Positions 22,789 to 34,158 of a DNA stretch of 64,000 nt are shown here, one piece after another. The stretch is from Plicaturopsis crispa FD-325 SS-3 (taxonomy: Eukaryota; Basidiomycota; Agaricomycetes; Amylocorticiales; Amylocorticiaceae), in NCBI GenBank assembly GCA_000827205.1, contig KN832560.1:1379244-1443243 (forward strand), read 5' to 3'. Numbering within the stretch: the stretch's first letter is position 1; each line of letters begins with the position of its first letter. Under the pieces are notes generated by a model, which searched no databases, was not told the origin of the DNA, and saw nothing but the letters and a program-made list of their open reading frames with translations. The translations under genes were made by a program, and so were the position numbers.

Positions 22789-24316
22789 ATGTCGGTGTCA
22801 CCACGAAAAACCGCCACGACAACGGTCGTTGCGCAGAACACGTTCGTTGTTCCCCAGCTCACGATAAAGGACCTCCTAGGCTCTATTCCGTACGTTGCCA
22901 ACGTCCTCGCAGTCGGCGGCGCAGAAAAACTGATCTTTGTCCCATAGTGCGCACTGCTTCAAGCGCTCCGCGCTCAGGTCCTCGTCGTATATGTGAGCAC
23001 ATTGTTCTGCCAGAGGGACACGTCGTTGACAAAGGACCGCCAGCGTATGGGACTTTTTCGTGATCGCCTGCCTCTACAAGGCAACGGTCTTCGCCGAAAC
23101 GTTCATCACTCCGGCGCTACTGCCTAGCGTCTACCTCCGCCAGATCGTATACGTCGGCCTCTGGGCGCTGTACGGCTGCATCGCTGGCCTGTTCGGCATG
23201 GGTATATGGGTCATCGCACACGAATGCGGTCACCAGGCGTTCTCCGAATCCAAGACCTTGAACAACGCCGTTGGATGGGTCCTTCACTCCGCGTGCGGTG
23301 TGCCGTACCACTCCTGGCGCATTAGCCATGCCAAGCACCACGCCTCCACCGGACACATGACGCAGGACCAGGCTTTCGTGCCGTGGACGCGCACACAGAT
23401 GGGTCTCCCACCCCTGGACCCCGAGAACGAGGATGTGTACGGTTCCAGCGTCTCTGACGCTGTCAAGAACGAGCTGTGGGAGGCCCTCGGTGATTCACCC
23501 ATCGGTGCCGCTTGGGGTGTGTTTGTGTACTTCGTGAGTGGATTAGTGCTATGCCTGCTCAGAACCTTGTTGAGCATTTGGATATAGATCGCGGGATGGT
23601 TCCTTTACCTTACCATGAACTCGTCCGGACAGCCCAGATATCCCAAGGGCACGAACCGTGAGCACACAATTAGCACCCGCAATGACATGTCTAACCCACC
23701 AAACTTAGACTTCAGCCCGAGCGCCATCATGTTCGCGCCCCACCAGGCCGGCCAGATCGTTCTCTCCGACATCGGTATCTTCATCTGGCTAGCCTGCATC
23801 GTCGGCGCTATCTACGCCAAGGGCTTCGCCGAGGTTTTCCGCGCCTACCTCTGCCCGTACCTCTGGCTCAACCACTGGCTCGTCCTCATCACCTTCCTCC
23901 AGCACACCGACCCTATGGTCCCGCACTACCGCGCGCCTGAGTTCACCTTCCCGCGCGGCGCGCTCTCGACGCTCGACCGCAGCCTCCTCGGCGACCTCGG
24001 CAGCGTCGCTGGCTGGCTCGGCGCGCACGCGACCCACGGCATCTCGGAGACGCACGTCCTGCACCATGTCTCGAGCAAGATCCCGCACTACAACGCGTGG
24101 GAGGCGACAGACGCGCTGCGCAAGACGCTCGACGGCGCGGGCCTGAAGCTGCAAGGCGCCGCGGGCGGGTGGTCGGAGGCGTACCGCGTGTTCAAGGAGT
24201 GCAAGTTCGTCGAGGACGAGGGCACGGTCGTCTTTTACAAGAACGCGTACGGGCTCGCGCAGACCCGCCCGGTGTTCCCCGAGGGTGCCGACTCTGGCGT
24301 GGAGGTCGACAAGTAG
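22789..24316 (+). CDS. Membrane fatty acid desaturase, delta-12 (oleate) type
   Basis: Five exons (22789-22889, 22948-22992, 23044-23533, 23588-23657, 23709-24316) encode 437 residues. Three histidine boxes that bind the di-iron centre are present: HECGH near residue 105, HAKHH near 141 and HVLHH in the last third. Hydrophobic segments include IVYVGLWALYGCIAGLFGMG and LSDIGIFIWLACIVGAIY. The N-terminal FVVPQLTIKDLLGSIPAHCF and the final exon match fungal oleate desaturases, which convert oleate to linoleate in ER phospholipids using cytochrome b5. A delta-12 versus delta-15 specificity cannot be told from sequence alone. The coding sequence is strongly GC3-biased in the last exon, suggesting high expression. 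Confidence 0.93.
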
Positions 24317-24767
24317 ATCGAAGGCCTCAGCCTGCACCCACCCCCTCCCTCTAGATGATACTCTTCACCGCATGCCGCTTCGTGGGCTCGCCGTTTAGAA
24401 TTCGCACTCTTTTTGGTTGCGTACTGAAGGCCGTTATAATAATAGTGTACGATGCAGACATTTCGTCCTCACCTTAGCACAGAGCACAGATAGATACCAG
24501 AACCACCGTAATTCATTGGATTCTCCTGAGGACTATGCATCCAGAGCGTGTAAGCTGCAGCTTGAAGTCGTGAAGGTCAGAATACGAGCAGTTCTCCGTC
24601 GTTGATGAGGAGAACTGCAAACTTTCGGGGCGTTTCGCACCTGCTGCTCATTCGGATAGAATTCGGACCTCTGCCTTACGCCGCCATGACCTACGAGTCA
24701 CATTCACGCTGCACATTTTCCCTGCACTCTATCCGGCTTCTACTTTCCATCTGAAGCATCTCAACAT
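24317..24767. promoter_or_regulatory. Intergenic region, desaturase / PRO1
   Basis: About 450 bp with the 3' UTR of the desaturase and the promoter of the glutamate kinase gene. No gene is seen. Confidence 0.4.
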
Positions 24768-26605
24768 ATGGCCCGTCCTCGCCAGGGCCCGCCATGCACA
24801 ATCGTGATCAAGCTGGGTCCGCAAACAACATCCTACGGCACATTCGCTCGCACTGACCGTTCGCGCAGGCACATCGTCCATCGTCCATGAGACGACACAC
24901 CAGCCCCTGCTCTCGACGCTCTCGGCAGTGGTCGAGACGGTCGTGCACCTCCGCAGCGAGGGGCACAAGGTCGTGCTCGTGAGCTCAGGTGCGATCGGCG
25001 TCGGGCTCAAGCGGATGAACGTCGCGAGCAGGCCGAAAAGTTTGTCGGGCAAGCAGGTGCGTGTTTGAATGATGCTCTCCGTGTATACAGGCTGATTGCA
25101 TGGGAAAACATGACAGGCGTTAGCTGCGATCGGCCAGGGCCGTCTCATTGCGCTCTGGGATAATCTTTTCGGACAGTTGGAGCAGCCCATCGCGCAAGTC
25201 CTTCTGACCCGAGGTGACATCTCCGATGTGCGTTTGTCAGTATGAATGCATGCACGGACGCTGTACTGACGCTTGTATGTAGCGGACACGGTATTTGAAT
25301 GCGGTCAACACCTTCAAGGAGCTGCTTTCCATGGGCGTTGTGCCCATCGTCAACGAAAATGACACCGTATCCGTTAGCGTGAGTGACCTGCCTCTATCAG
25401 ATGCACATAGCTACATGTGCTAACTATGATTGAACGGCAGGAAATAAAATTCGGCGACAACGACACGCTGTCGGCCATCACGTCGTCGATGATTCACGCA
25501 GACTACCTTTTTCTCCTCACCGACGTCGATGGCCTCTACACCTCCAATCCCCGAAAAGACCCGTCCGCGAAAGCGATCCAGGTTGTCTCCTCCATATCCG
25601 CCATTCGCGCTGAAGGTATGTCCTTTTGATCTGCACCTTGCAGCTTCTTTTCACCTCGTCGGTCGGGTAGTGAGCACGACGACCCTCGGCTCGAGTCTCG
25701 GCACCGGTGGAATGGAGACAAAACTCATCGCAGCCGAGATCGCGACCGGAGCAGGCGTCACCACCGTGATCACATCCAGCAAAAATCCCTCCAACATATT
25801 CAGCATCATCGAGTACAACAACGCCTACAAATCCGCCTCCCCTCCGCTCTCCGGCGAGACGAGTCCAGCAGTGCGCGTCTCCCGCGATTCCAGTCCTGAG
25901 CCGCGCCCGCCGCACACGGTGTTCCTCCCGTCCCCCGCGCCGATGCGCGACCTCAAGTCCTGGACGAGCCACACGCTGTACCCGTCCGGGAGCGTCGTCA
26001 TCGACGCCGGCGCGTACGCCGTTCTCTCGCGGCGCGAGTCCGGCGGCCGCCTGCTCGCCGCGGGCGTCGTCGGCGTCATCGGCGCGTTCGCGTCGGGCCA
26101 AGCCGTGCGCATACTTATCCGGCGCGCCCCCGCCGGCGGGTCGACGGAGGAGGAGGCGGAGTCGGCGCGGGAGAATTACGCGCGTGGCTTGGCGACGCGG
26201 CCTAGTACACCGACGTTGCCCCCTTCGGCGTCGATGTCGTCGTCCATCTCGTCTATCGGTTTGCCGCGTTCTACATCGTCCGCATCTATCGCGGAGGATG
26301 GTGCTGCGGCGTCTGGTCTGCGCAAGGTGCCCGAGGACGATGTGGTACTGGTGGAGAAGGCGGATGGCATTGATTACGGGGAAGTCGTTGAAGTGGGGCG
26401 CGGCCTTGCAAACTATAATTACGCGCAGATAGACAGAGTGAAGGGTTTAAACAGGTGCGTTCCATATACATTCTTTTCACCTTTCTGTGGTCATTTAAAG
26501 CTTACGGTGCTTTGTTGTAGCTCGTCTATCCCGCAACTGCTGGGCTACGCAGATTCAGAATATGTTGTAGAAAACATCACGATTCGGCTGCCTCCCACTC
26601 AGTAA
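24768..26605 (+). CDS. PRO1: Glutamate 5-kinase
   Basis: Seven exons (24768-24816, 24869-25056, 25117-25227, 25283-25378, 25441-25615, 25671-26454, 26521-26605) encode 495 residues. This enzyme phosphorylates glutamate at the gamma carboxyl with ATP, the first step of proline synthesis, in the cytosol. The amino-acid-kinase fold shows [54 protein letters not shown] and [17 protein letters not shown] domain follows ([28 protein letters not shown]) and the end reads [20 protein letters not shown]. Between the core and the C-terminus is a Ser-rich insert ([16 protein letters not shown]). The insert and the DSSPEPRPP stretch are extra compared with yeast Pro1. Expected feedback inhibition by proline is family knowledge only. 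Confidence 0.95.
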
Positions 26606-26702
26606 AAGTACAGATATCGTTCATAGCATCCATCCATTTAGCACAATCAACAATACACAGACAGATATTCAATCGGCACAAGCCTGAATTGAAGTGTAGA
26701 AT

Positions 26703-27639
26703 TTAATCCGACGGTGCCCTCGCAGCCTCCTTCTCCGACCTGAGGATGCGCTCGATGTTCGCGCCAAGTTTGCGGCGCTCCTCTAGGGTAAAGTCCGGCG
26801 CCGTCGATGAGTATCCCAATTCTACGGTCCCCGTCGTGTTAGAACAACACATGTGATGGGAGGTAATGTACGCACTGAGGCTCGGGTACTGCAGAGGAAT
26901 ATCTCTTTCTTGCAGCGGAAGAGTAGATAGATCGAGGGGGAAAGAAGGGCCTATCCAGGCGTTCCGGAATTCATGGTCTCTGCGGGTCAGTCGTCGTCAA
27001 TTAAGTCGCAGAGAAGCGGTTCGACTGGATTTCACGTACGCTCTCTGAAAAGGAGAGCTGTAAGCAGGCGTATCGAAACAATTCAATGTATGAGACTTAC
27101 AGCTTCGCGAGTGAGAGGATGGACGAGGATGCTATTTGAGTCGGCCAATCAATACGCGAGAAATAAATATGCAGTGGATGTAACTCACCTCAAGGACCCT
27201 CGGTGTTGAGCCAAGTACGAAAACACAGATGCGAACGACTCAGACGGCACCCATATCTCGTATGAGCCTTCGTCCGATCTTGTCAACATCACACTTTGTG
27301 CGCCCAACATAATAATCAGACTCACCGACAGGGTGTGGTCCCATAGGCTCGGTGTTAACTCGGAATAGCGGCACGGCGACGAATGCGCCGTCACGCCTCA
27401 GGCGCAGAACGGCATCTCGCAGCTCTAGCGCAGCGTGGTGTTCGTCCGCATTCCTTTGGTGGAAGTAGATATCTGTAGTGCTCCCTCAGCGGCTTCAGCC
27501 AGAGAGTAACGGTTCGAACCTACGGAAATGCCATTCCCTATATCGCTGGCTGTCAGTGTAGTGCCTCTGGCAGATATACACCGTATACGCACTTGACTTC
27601 GGACTTGACCACCTCTTCGACGTCCGTAGGGGGTGCCAT
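26703..27639 (-). CDS. DOPA 4,5-dioxygenase family protein
   Basis: Eight small exons (27639-27593, 27537-27524, 27472-27326, 27267-27189, 27131-27101, 27044-27040, 26979-26876, 26821-26703) encode 181 residues. The family landmarks are complete after splicing: EWHFHIYFHQRN, VPLFRVNTEPMGPHPVGSYEIWVP, SILVHPLTREA, DHEFRNAWIGP. Paired histidines (HFH, PHP, VHP, DH) are the presumed metal ligands. In Amanita muscaria this family opens the ring of L-DOPA to make betalain-type pigments; most fungal homologues have unknown substrates. Exon 2 is 14 nt and exon 6 only 5 nt. The 5-nt exon is inferred because it alone restores the REARADHEF join in frame. The rest is firm. Confidence 0.85.
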
Positions 27640-28071
27640 CGCGACTGACTGCAAGGATGAAAACACTCTGGTGGTTACTCTAGCTCAAGGAGAGTTGTTG
27701 TCAGAGCGCAAGTGTCCAAGGGCACAGCGAAATGCTGAGACGGATCTCAACTTATACTCGCTGGAGATGCCACATTGCGCCATTGAAAGACCACATGCTC
27801 GTTCCCATACGCTTTTTGACGGAGATCCACAGCGAACGCGTTCCACTGATAGTCATAATGCACAAAAGGTATAGATATTGCGACTGAGGGCTAGGAAAGT
27901 CGATACAAGGGTGCCATGTTATGTGCGGTCATGGTCGAATTGAAGCAAGCTGTTGACCGTGTGGCGCGAACATTTTCTCGTGAAAAAGGAGCTGTGCATC
28001 CCAATTAGAGAGCGCCGACTGGTTTTCCTCTTTCCCCACCATTCTACGCTTGCGCTAAGACATTGCGCGAT
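27640..28071. promoter_or_regulatory. Divergent promoter region, DOPA-dioxygenase-like / PRPP synthetase
   Basis: A 432-bp stretch between two divergent start codons. No gene is seen; the 93-codon frame at 27593-27874 overlaps the first exon of the minus-strand gene and has no recognisable content. Confidence 0.4.
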
Positions 28072-29401
28072 ATGTACCACGGAAATTCAATAAGAATCCT
28101 CGCAGGTATGTGCATGTAGCTAAAATGCGAACAACGGACTGACGGTTTTCGCAGGCAACAGCCACCCTGAGCTCGCCCAGGCAGTGGCTGAGCGGTAAGC
28201 CGACGGTCTACCTCGAGCACCCAAGCAGTCCACAGACTGTCCATTCACGCACAAAACCAGACTCAACATACCGCTCGTACCCTGCACCGTGAAAAAGTTC
28301 TCCAACGGCGAGATCAATGTCAAGATATCCGAGTCCGTGCGCGACGAGGACGTGTTTATATTGCAGTCCGGCTGCAGCGACGTGAACGACAACTTTATGG
28401 AGCTCCTCATCCTCATATCCGCATGCAAGACCGCTTCGGCTCGCCGCATTACCGCCGTTATTCCCTGTTTCCCTTACGCCAGGATGGACAAGAAAGACAA
28501 GTCGCGAGCGCCCATAACAGCGAAGCTCGTCGCAAATATGCTTGTTGTCGCTGGCTGTGACCATGTCATCACCATGGACCTGCATGCCAGCCAAATACAG
28601 GGTTTCTTCGACATCCCGGTCGACAATCTGTTCTCGGAACCGCTCATGATATCATATATCAAGAGAAATATACCGGGCTGGCAGAATGGAATCATCGTCA
28701 GTCCCGATGCTGGCGGCGCGAAGAGGTAGGCGCTGGGGTTTGCCTCTAGAGGAGGCGTCGTCCAGCATGCTCATCCATTTATAGGGTGACAGCTATCGCG
28801 GATAAGCTGGGCGTCGAGTTTGCACTTATTCACCGGAAACGAGATGGTAAGCAGGAGAACGCGCCTGAACGTATGGAGCTGCTAGTGGGAGATGTCAAGG
28901 GCAAGGTGCATGCGAACGCACCGTATATGTACGAACGGCCCTCTAAACTTTGTCTCGCAAGGTCGCAATCCTAGTGGACGATATGATTGACACAGGACAC
29001 ACGTTGACGCTCGCCGCGGAGACATTGCGGGACAAAGGCGCGACTACCACATATGCCTTGGTCTCACACGGTGCGTAGTATGCCACGATCATCTCGCAGC
29101 GATACTCACGCCATCCACCAACAGGTCTTCTGTCCGAAACAAACATGAGCCTCATAGAAAAACTTCCCATCGAGCGACTAGTCGTACGTCCCATAGCACC
29201 GTATCGATTTCGCCATGACTGACGTCGTGGCAGGTCACGAACACGATACCACAAAAACAGCACCAGGATAACTGCTCAAAACTAGTGACGATAGATATTG
29301 GGCCCACGCTCGCGGAGAGCATACGGCGGACACATAATGGCGAGAGCATCAGCTTGCTCTTTGGTGAATGGGCAGATGGGGCGAGCCTGAACATGTTCTA
29401 G
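28072..29401 (+). CDS. Ribose-phosphate pyrophosphokinase (PRPP synthetase)
   Basis: Seven exons (28072-28105, 28155-28194, 28261-28725, 28785-28905, 28962-29070, 29125-29183, 29234-29401) encode 331 residues. The enzyme makes PRPP from ribose 5-phosphate and ATP for purine, pyrimidine, histidine and tryptophan synthesis in the cytosol. Motifs: [14 protein letters not shown] at the start, [35 protein letters not shown] (flexible loop), [27 protein letters not shown] and the PRPP-binding loop [12 protein letters not shown] at about 224-235. Length is that of the short, insertion-free class. Which of the yeast Prs1-5 paralogues it matches cannot be decided from this alone. The first two exons are just 34 and 40 nt. 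Confidence 0.95.
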
Positions 29402-29873
29402 CCTTTGTTGCGTGTCGTGATACGGAAAGAATTTGCGCCGTGTACGACTACTCATCTGGGACAATTGATATAGATGTAATTTCGCAGTTATTGCCATCGC
29501 TCAGCGCTCAGTCCTCGACGACAGCACTCCCTTTGCGGCCCACTTTGTTGCATGCAGCATGTCGATTGCTGGTACGTCCTCTGTGTCCTTCCAATTGGGA
29601 TCACTGAGATCGTGTGTTGCTTGAGAAGGTTATCGTTATCTTCGAAAGGACATGGCGACAATGGTTTGATGGGCACACACGCCTAAAGCCTAGCTGGGAA
29701 TTCCTTCAACTTCAAGTCCGATGCTCATCCAAAGCTTCACAACTGGGAAAAAGCCTCGCAACAAATCTGAGGCGTCAGATTATACCCCCTGCGGCATCAT
29801 ATAAAGGTACCCCTACATCCTCATACTCACAACAAAACCTATCTACTCAGGACCGTGCATCCCATCCATTGCC
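29402..29873. promoter_or_regulatory. Intergenic region upstream of the DUF6593 gene
   Basis: About 470 bp containing the PRPP synthetase 3' UTR and the DUF6593 promoter with a TATA-like box near 29799. No gene is seen. Confidence 0.4.
29799..29807 (+). promoter_or_regulatory. Putative TATA box of the DUF6593 gene
   Basis: CATATAAAG-type word located about 70 bp upstream of the start codon at 29874, a typical core promoter position. Confidence 0.5.
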
Positions 29874-30586
29874 ATGTCGCAGCGCTTAGCGCTGACGACC
29901 ACAAGTCTCCACAACGTCGTGATTTCCAATGCATCGGACGACATCTACTACGAGGTGGTGACGCCCAAGTGGGCGCCGGAGACGACGAAGATCAGCCGGC
30001 TGGCCCCCGAGACGCGCGAGTTCCTCGTCGTGGGCGAGCTGCAGAACAAGGACGGCAGGCCCGTCGCGGTGCGTGTATATGGTGGCGTCGCGGTGCCGGC
30101 GGGCGAATTCCTGAGAAGTGAAGGGTGCGTACGCTTCGTCATGCCATTCTATTCATCTTACGGTCGCGCGTGTGTTGATAATCTTGACAGCCAGAAACAG
30201 AAGAGATTTAGAGGGAGAGATGGGAAGGATTATTTGTGGAGGCATAAGAACGGTCGCCTGGAAGTGAGGACTGCATATCTTTCGGAATTGAGATTATGCG
30301 CTGAAGTCCTATATTGTAGCTGACAAGCCTCGACGCACCTGGTGGCAGTCGGTCCGTGGCCACGTACAGACGCCATAGACGGCACCTCTTCATGTTCACC
30401 ATATCGAGGCAGCCGTACATCGAGGTCGACCCCTCCGTCCTAGCGGTAGAGACGCTGGACATCCTCATTTGTGCGTCACTTGGCCGCGTTTCTTGGAGAT
30501 GTGAGAAGGCTAGCGCTAACGCAGCCTTACTTGATGCAGTGTCTTTTCTTTTAACGGAGCGCGAGCGCAGGGATCGCTACAAGTGA
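29874..30586 (+). CDS. DUF6593 domain protein
   Basis: Four exons (29874-30124, 30191-30263, 30320-30470, 30540-30586) encode 173 residues. The pattern ISNASDDIYYEVVTPKW near the start, the strand pair REFLVVGEL / RPVAVRVYGG, DGKDYLWRHKNGRLEL and the final LDILILSFLLTERERRDR helix fit the DUF6593 family, common in basidiomycetes and of unknown function. The compact beta-rich domain with Tyr/Trp landmarks suggests a tubby-like or lipid-binding fold, but that is speculation. Phases agree at all three introns. The gene ends 71 bp before the left end of a transposon. Confidence 0.8.
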
Positions 30587-30657
30587 CTCCCGTGGACGGG
30601 AAAGGTTGCGCTGCAGGCTACATAGTTCCGTAATACGGGTTCTTTGAGACTCGTTTA

Positions 30658-30687
30658 CAGCGCTTTTCATAATTATGCGGAATCGCT
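30658..30687 (+). repeat. Left terminal inverted repeat (30 bp)
   Basis: Identical to the reverse complement of 32632-32661. It starts CAGCGC after a TA dinucleotide. Confidence 0.9.
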
Positions 30688-30730
30688 TTTCAAAAAAAAT
30701 CGCGTCGGAGGCTGTCGGAATTTTGAGGAC

Positions 30731-31340
30731 ATCTGGGAAACAAGATGTCCGGGAATTTTGTCCGGGAATTTGTCCGGGAATTTTCTCGCGGGGCTTATGT
30801 AACATGTCTAGTTCAAACTCCAACGAGCGGGCGGCGCGCCCATCCCGCCGTCCATTGTGCGGGCCCCTTAGCTCGCGCACACCGACATATTTTAGAAAAC
30901 CGAGGAGACAGAATGCAGAATTTGCTCAAACCGACTGATTGATGTTAACACCGTTGCCCGGGCGGGATCCGATTTCAGTCGCAATTGGGCATACAAAAGC
31001 CTCACCAGTACAGCAATGCTTTTGCCAAATTCATGCGGGCTGTGAGCAGCTACGAGCTCATAGATCCAGCCATTATTGTACTCAAGGCTGTATGCTGTTG
31101 ACGCGGTGTATAGTTTGAGCGGCGGGATGGTAATGCGCCCACAGCGCACCCCGCACCCTTTCAAACGTCCCGCCGCCCGCGATGTACATCGCGCGCCGCG
31201 GCGCGAGGCGAGAACGGATCCTGAAATATTTGGACTCCGGCGACGATGCCGAACGGAGCCGCGAATGTGGCTGAGAAATTCCCGGACAAATTCCCGGATA
31301 GTTTGAGTCCCAGATTTACTGGGAATTTTGCGGTCCGTTT
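30731..31340. repeat. Internal inverted repeat pair with TCCGGGAATTT words
   Basis: Inside the transposon, 30731-30795 carries three copies of a TCCGGGAATTT word. The segment at about 31270-31340 carries the same word in inverse orientation (ATTCCCGGACAAATTCCCGG), together with a shared ATCTGGGA word. The arms are degenerate and separated by about 480 bp. This may be a nested smaller element or a subterminal repeat array. Confidence 0.6.
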
Positions 31341-32631
31341 CCGAGCTAGGACCCCGTAAGTCTGTGAGCCTCGAGTGAATTCTCTTAGTCTAAGTCTCGA
31401 CGCCTTCGCTTGGCCTGCGCAGTGTACCCTCGGTGTGCATCATGCCTCCTCCTTATTCTCGAGTGAAAGATCGTCTATGACAGGTTCAAGCTCTAGCTTG
31501 ACTGGCACCATCTTCGTGCTGCGGGAAGGGAGGAAGCGCCTGGCGCGGCTGCTAGCTGTCGCTGGGTAACTGCGGGGCACGAACTCTTCGGGTACGTTGA
31601 AGGTCCTCACGAACTCCTTTGTTCTAGGTCACATTTATACCAGCAGTGCTTGAGCAGTACAGTGGAGCGTGGGCGCCGCCTCAGCGCAGCGCAGCTTAGT
31701 GCTCCAGCCGGTCCCGACGTCAACCAAGCAGGGATGCCACCTCCGTTGCCTGCCTCCTCCTCCTCCTCCTCCTCGTACTCGTCTACCACCCTCTACGCTA
31801 TTCGCCACTACTCCGCGCCACCTCACGCCTACTACTCCAAGGCCAGTATGGACACAGCGCAGTCTGGTGCTCTCGCCCGTCATAACACACACACTCGAGC
31901 CGGAAGAACAGCTCTGTTGCCTCCTTCTCGTACCGCACACTGTGACGTGCTTGTCCCTGTCCCCGGCAAGCGACCCTCCGGCGTGCACGCGACAGACCGG
32001 GTCCTACTTTGCGCTTTAGCTACACTTCCGCTTGCACTCGCGCCCACTGCTTTGGCCGATTCACATCTACCTTGTAATTGCGTCTATCCCTTTCGCTTTT
32101 CTTGCCATGACGTTCGTGTACCCTACTCATGCGTCGCGTCCTCGCAATCTCGCGTCTATGCCCCTGCGTTCTCGCATGGACCTGCTCACCGTCGCGTTTC
32201 CGCATGCCTCTGGCATCCGTTTTCATCCAATCAACACCCTTTTGCACTTTTTGGTGCCTCTTTGTACCCTGGGCTCACACAGGAAGCAGGAGCTCCAGCA
32301 CGCACAGAACACGCAAGCGACCTGGTCTTCCCATCGGTTCCTCGCATGCTGACGATGCCTCCTTAAGAGAATCACGCCAGCGGTTCACGGGCCCTCCGTG
32401 TCGCACGGCCGAGCTTGTATGCTTGCTTGCATGGTAGCTTGTGTTCTGACACTGGTCACGTAACGTAGCTACTGCTGGCAATGAATAGGTTGTGCACACA
32501 CTCGATTCCGTCCCATCTATGTTACAAGTTCCACAACTGGCCGCAACGTTGAGTCGCGAGCGAGAACTGGAGAGTTCGGGGTCCTGCTGACTAACTGTGG
32601 CGCACGAATCTGCATTTTTTTTTTCAAAATT

Positions 32632-32661
32632 AGCGATTCCGCATAATTATGAAAAGCGCTG
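32632..32661 (-). repeat. Right terminal inverted repeat (30 bp)
   Basis: Reverse complement of the left end at 30658-30687, followed by TA. Confidence 0.9.
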
Positions 32662-33082
32662 TAAGACCTGGTGGTGTCGTTGGCCCCGAGACAGAAAACC
32701 ATTCAAGATCACGATGGAGTCCTATAACACTCGCTTCTATAAACACGTAGAATCCTACATACCCAGTACATACCATCATACATATAGGCATTGCGCGGAT
32801 GGCTGCTGACTCGCCGCGTGCACTCTTTGAGCCTGTGAATCTGATACGTTATACCGAGGCTATATCGACGATGTCGAAGGACGCGTCGCTGTGGGTCAAT
32901 TTAGCACGGAGAAGAAATTCAGGGTCTGTATATGCTTACCATGCCGGACCACCTGGCATCTACCCAAAGTGAGGTGGGGCATATTGCCAACACAGTAACT
33001 GAAAGGGTTCGAGACAATTAACGTCAGTCGCCGTACAGAGCCAAGAGATCGTAATGACTCACTCTGCGCTACAGCAAGCATT
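32662..33082. other. Intergenic region between the transposon and PER1
   Basis: About 420 bp containing the PER1 3' UTR. No gene is seen. Confidence 0.4.
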
Positions 33083-34158
33083 TTATGTCCTGTACCCTCT
33101 CCAGCCCTCGTCCTGGGCGTCTTCAATCAAAAACTCGTACCAAAACGGGAGGATTAGCGCAGTAGACAGATGCCATAGCGCGTGTGCATCGATGATTCGC
33201 CTCCATGGAGGGAAATCGAATAATTCGAGAGCAGTTGCGGCTGTAGTCAGCGCGACAAAGAGCGCGGCTCTGCCAGCGTAGGCGGGACGATACGTAGTCG
33301 GGAGGGAGGGGAATCTGCGTATCAGGGGCATCGATTTCGGGAGTGCATACAGCAGCCAAAGCGCGTTGTGTGTGAGGCCCAGTGCGACGTTGAAAGCCAT
33401 GTTGTACGCGTAGTCGAAGCGCGGTAGCCACAATAGATAGGATATGTGGGACAGGTACACGAGTATACACAGGACCGACCACGTTCTGTAGCGTGTACTT
33501 GGCGCGGAGGTTGAGCCAGATGAGAGCGGCCGGTCTCGATGTGAGAGTGGATACAGATGGAATAATCGCACAACGGTGTAGTATAGCGCATACAATATGG
33601 TCAGCGCGGCGGAGAAATAATCCATCTTTTCAGTGAATGGTAAATCTAGAGCATCACTGTTCTGTGAGCTGCTTGTAACACAGTTGACAGATACAACTAA
33701 CCTCGTGTATGGAATACAGACGACCAAATCCACGCGTTAACGCTGACGGCAGCCCACACCAGATAATAGCGCTTCATCGGGTGGCCTTTGCGCAGTCTCT
33801 TGAGCACTTGACGCGCGCCGCGAGCGTGGAACCATAGGTTCAGGAGCGAGAACGCGACCGACGCTGGCTCCTGCATCCCGAGGAGCCTCCAGAACGGCCA
33901 CTTGCCGTAATATTGGTGTATGCGCATGCCGCTGGTGACAGCCAGGTCTGTCAGGAGGTGCATGCATCTATATTTCGAGTCGTCCGTGCACGACCAGCGC
34001 GTTATCCGGAGAGAAAGCGGGAGCTTCGAGGACGAGCAGTGTCTGCTGTCGAACTCGGTGACACATCTCTGAAAGTCGGCTGACCGGTCACCAGAGGATG
34101 CGAAAGAAAGACCGATAAACAGAGAAACGAACACCAGCACAGACAGCAGAGACTTCAT
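33083..34158 (-). CDS. PER1: Per1/PGAP3-like GPI-phospholipase A2
   Basis: Two exons (34158-33702 and 33645-33083) encode 339 residues. A signal peptide (MKSLLSVLVFVSLFIGLSFA) is followed by the conserved luminal part with cysteines (FQRCVTEFDSRHC, WSCTDDSKYRCMH) and the HQYYGKWPFWRLLGMQEPAS motif. Multiple membrane segments follow: VAFSLLNLW, YYLVWAAVSVNAWIWSSVFHTR, FSAALTILYALYYTVV, VLCILVYLSHISYLL. The end has the H-x3-D/E-like ALWHLSTALILPFWYEFL. Per1 (PGAP3) removes an acyl chain from GPI anchors in the ER, allowing remodelling and sorting of GPI proteins. Length and topology fit the family. It is a member of the CREST hydrolase superfamily. Confidence 0.95.

Larger units (their letters stand above)
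30658..32661. mobile_element. Non-autonomous TIR DNA transposon with TA duplication
   Basis: A 2004-bp unit bounded by 30-bp perfect inverted repeats (left 30658-30687, right 32632-32661) beginning CAGCGCTTTTCATAATTATG. TA occurs on both flanks (30656-30657 and 32662-32663), consistent with a TA target duplication as in the Tc1/mariner/pogo group. No transposase motif is visible; the longest open frame inside (31650-32366, 238 codons) is Ser/Pro/Ala-rich and not transposase-like. Divergence begins immediately inside the 30-bp ends. The element separates the DUF6593 and PER1 genes and is probably mobilised in trans. Confidence 0.8.

Noticed and set aside
31650-32366. 238-codon open frame inside the 2-kb transposon, considered as a transposase
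   Set aside because: The translation is Ser/Pro/Ala-rich without a DDE/D motif, helix-turn-helix or zinc finger, and another frame is open over much of the same DNA.
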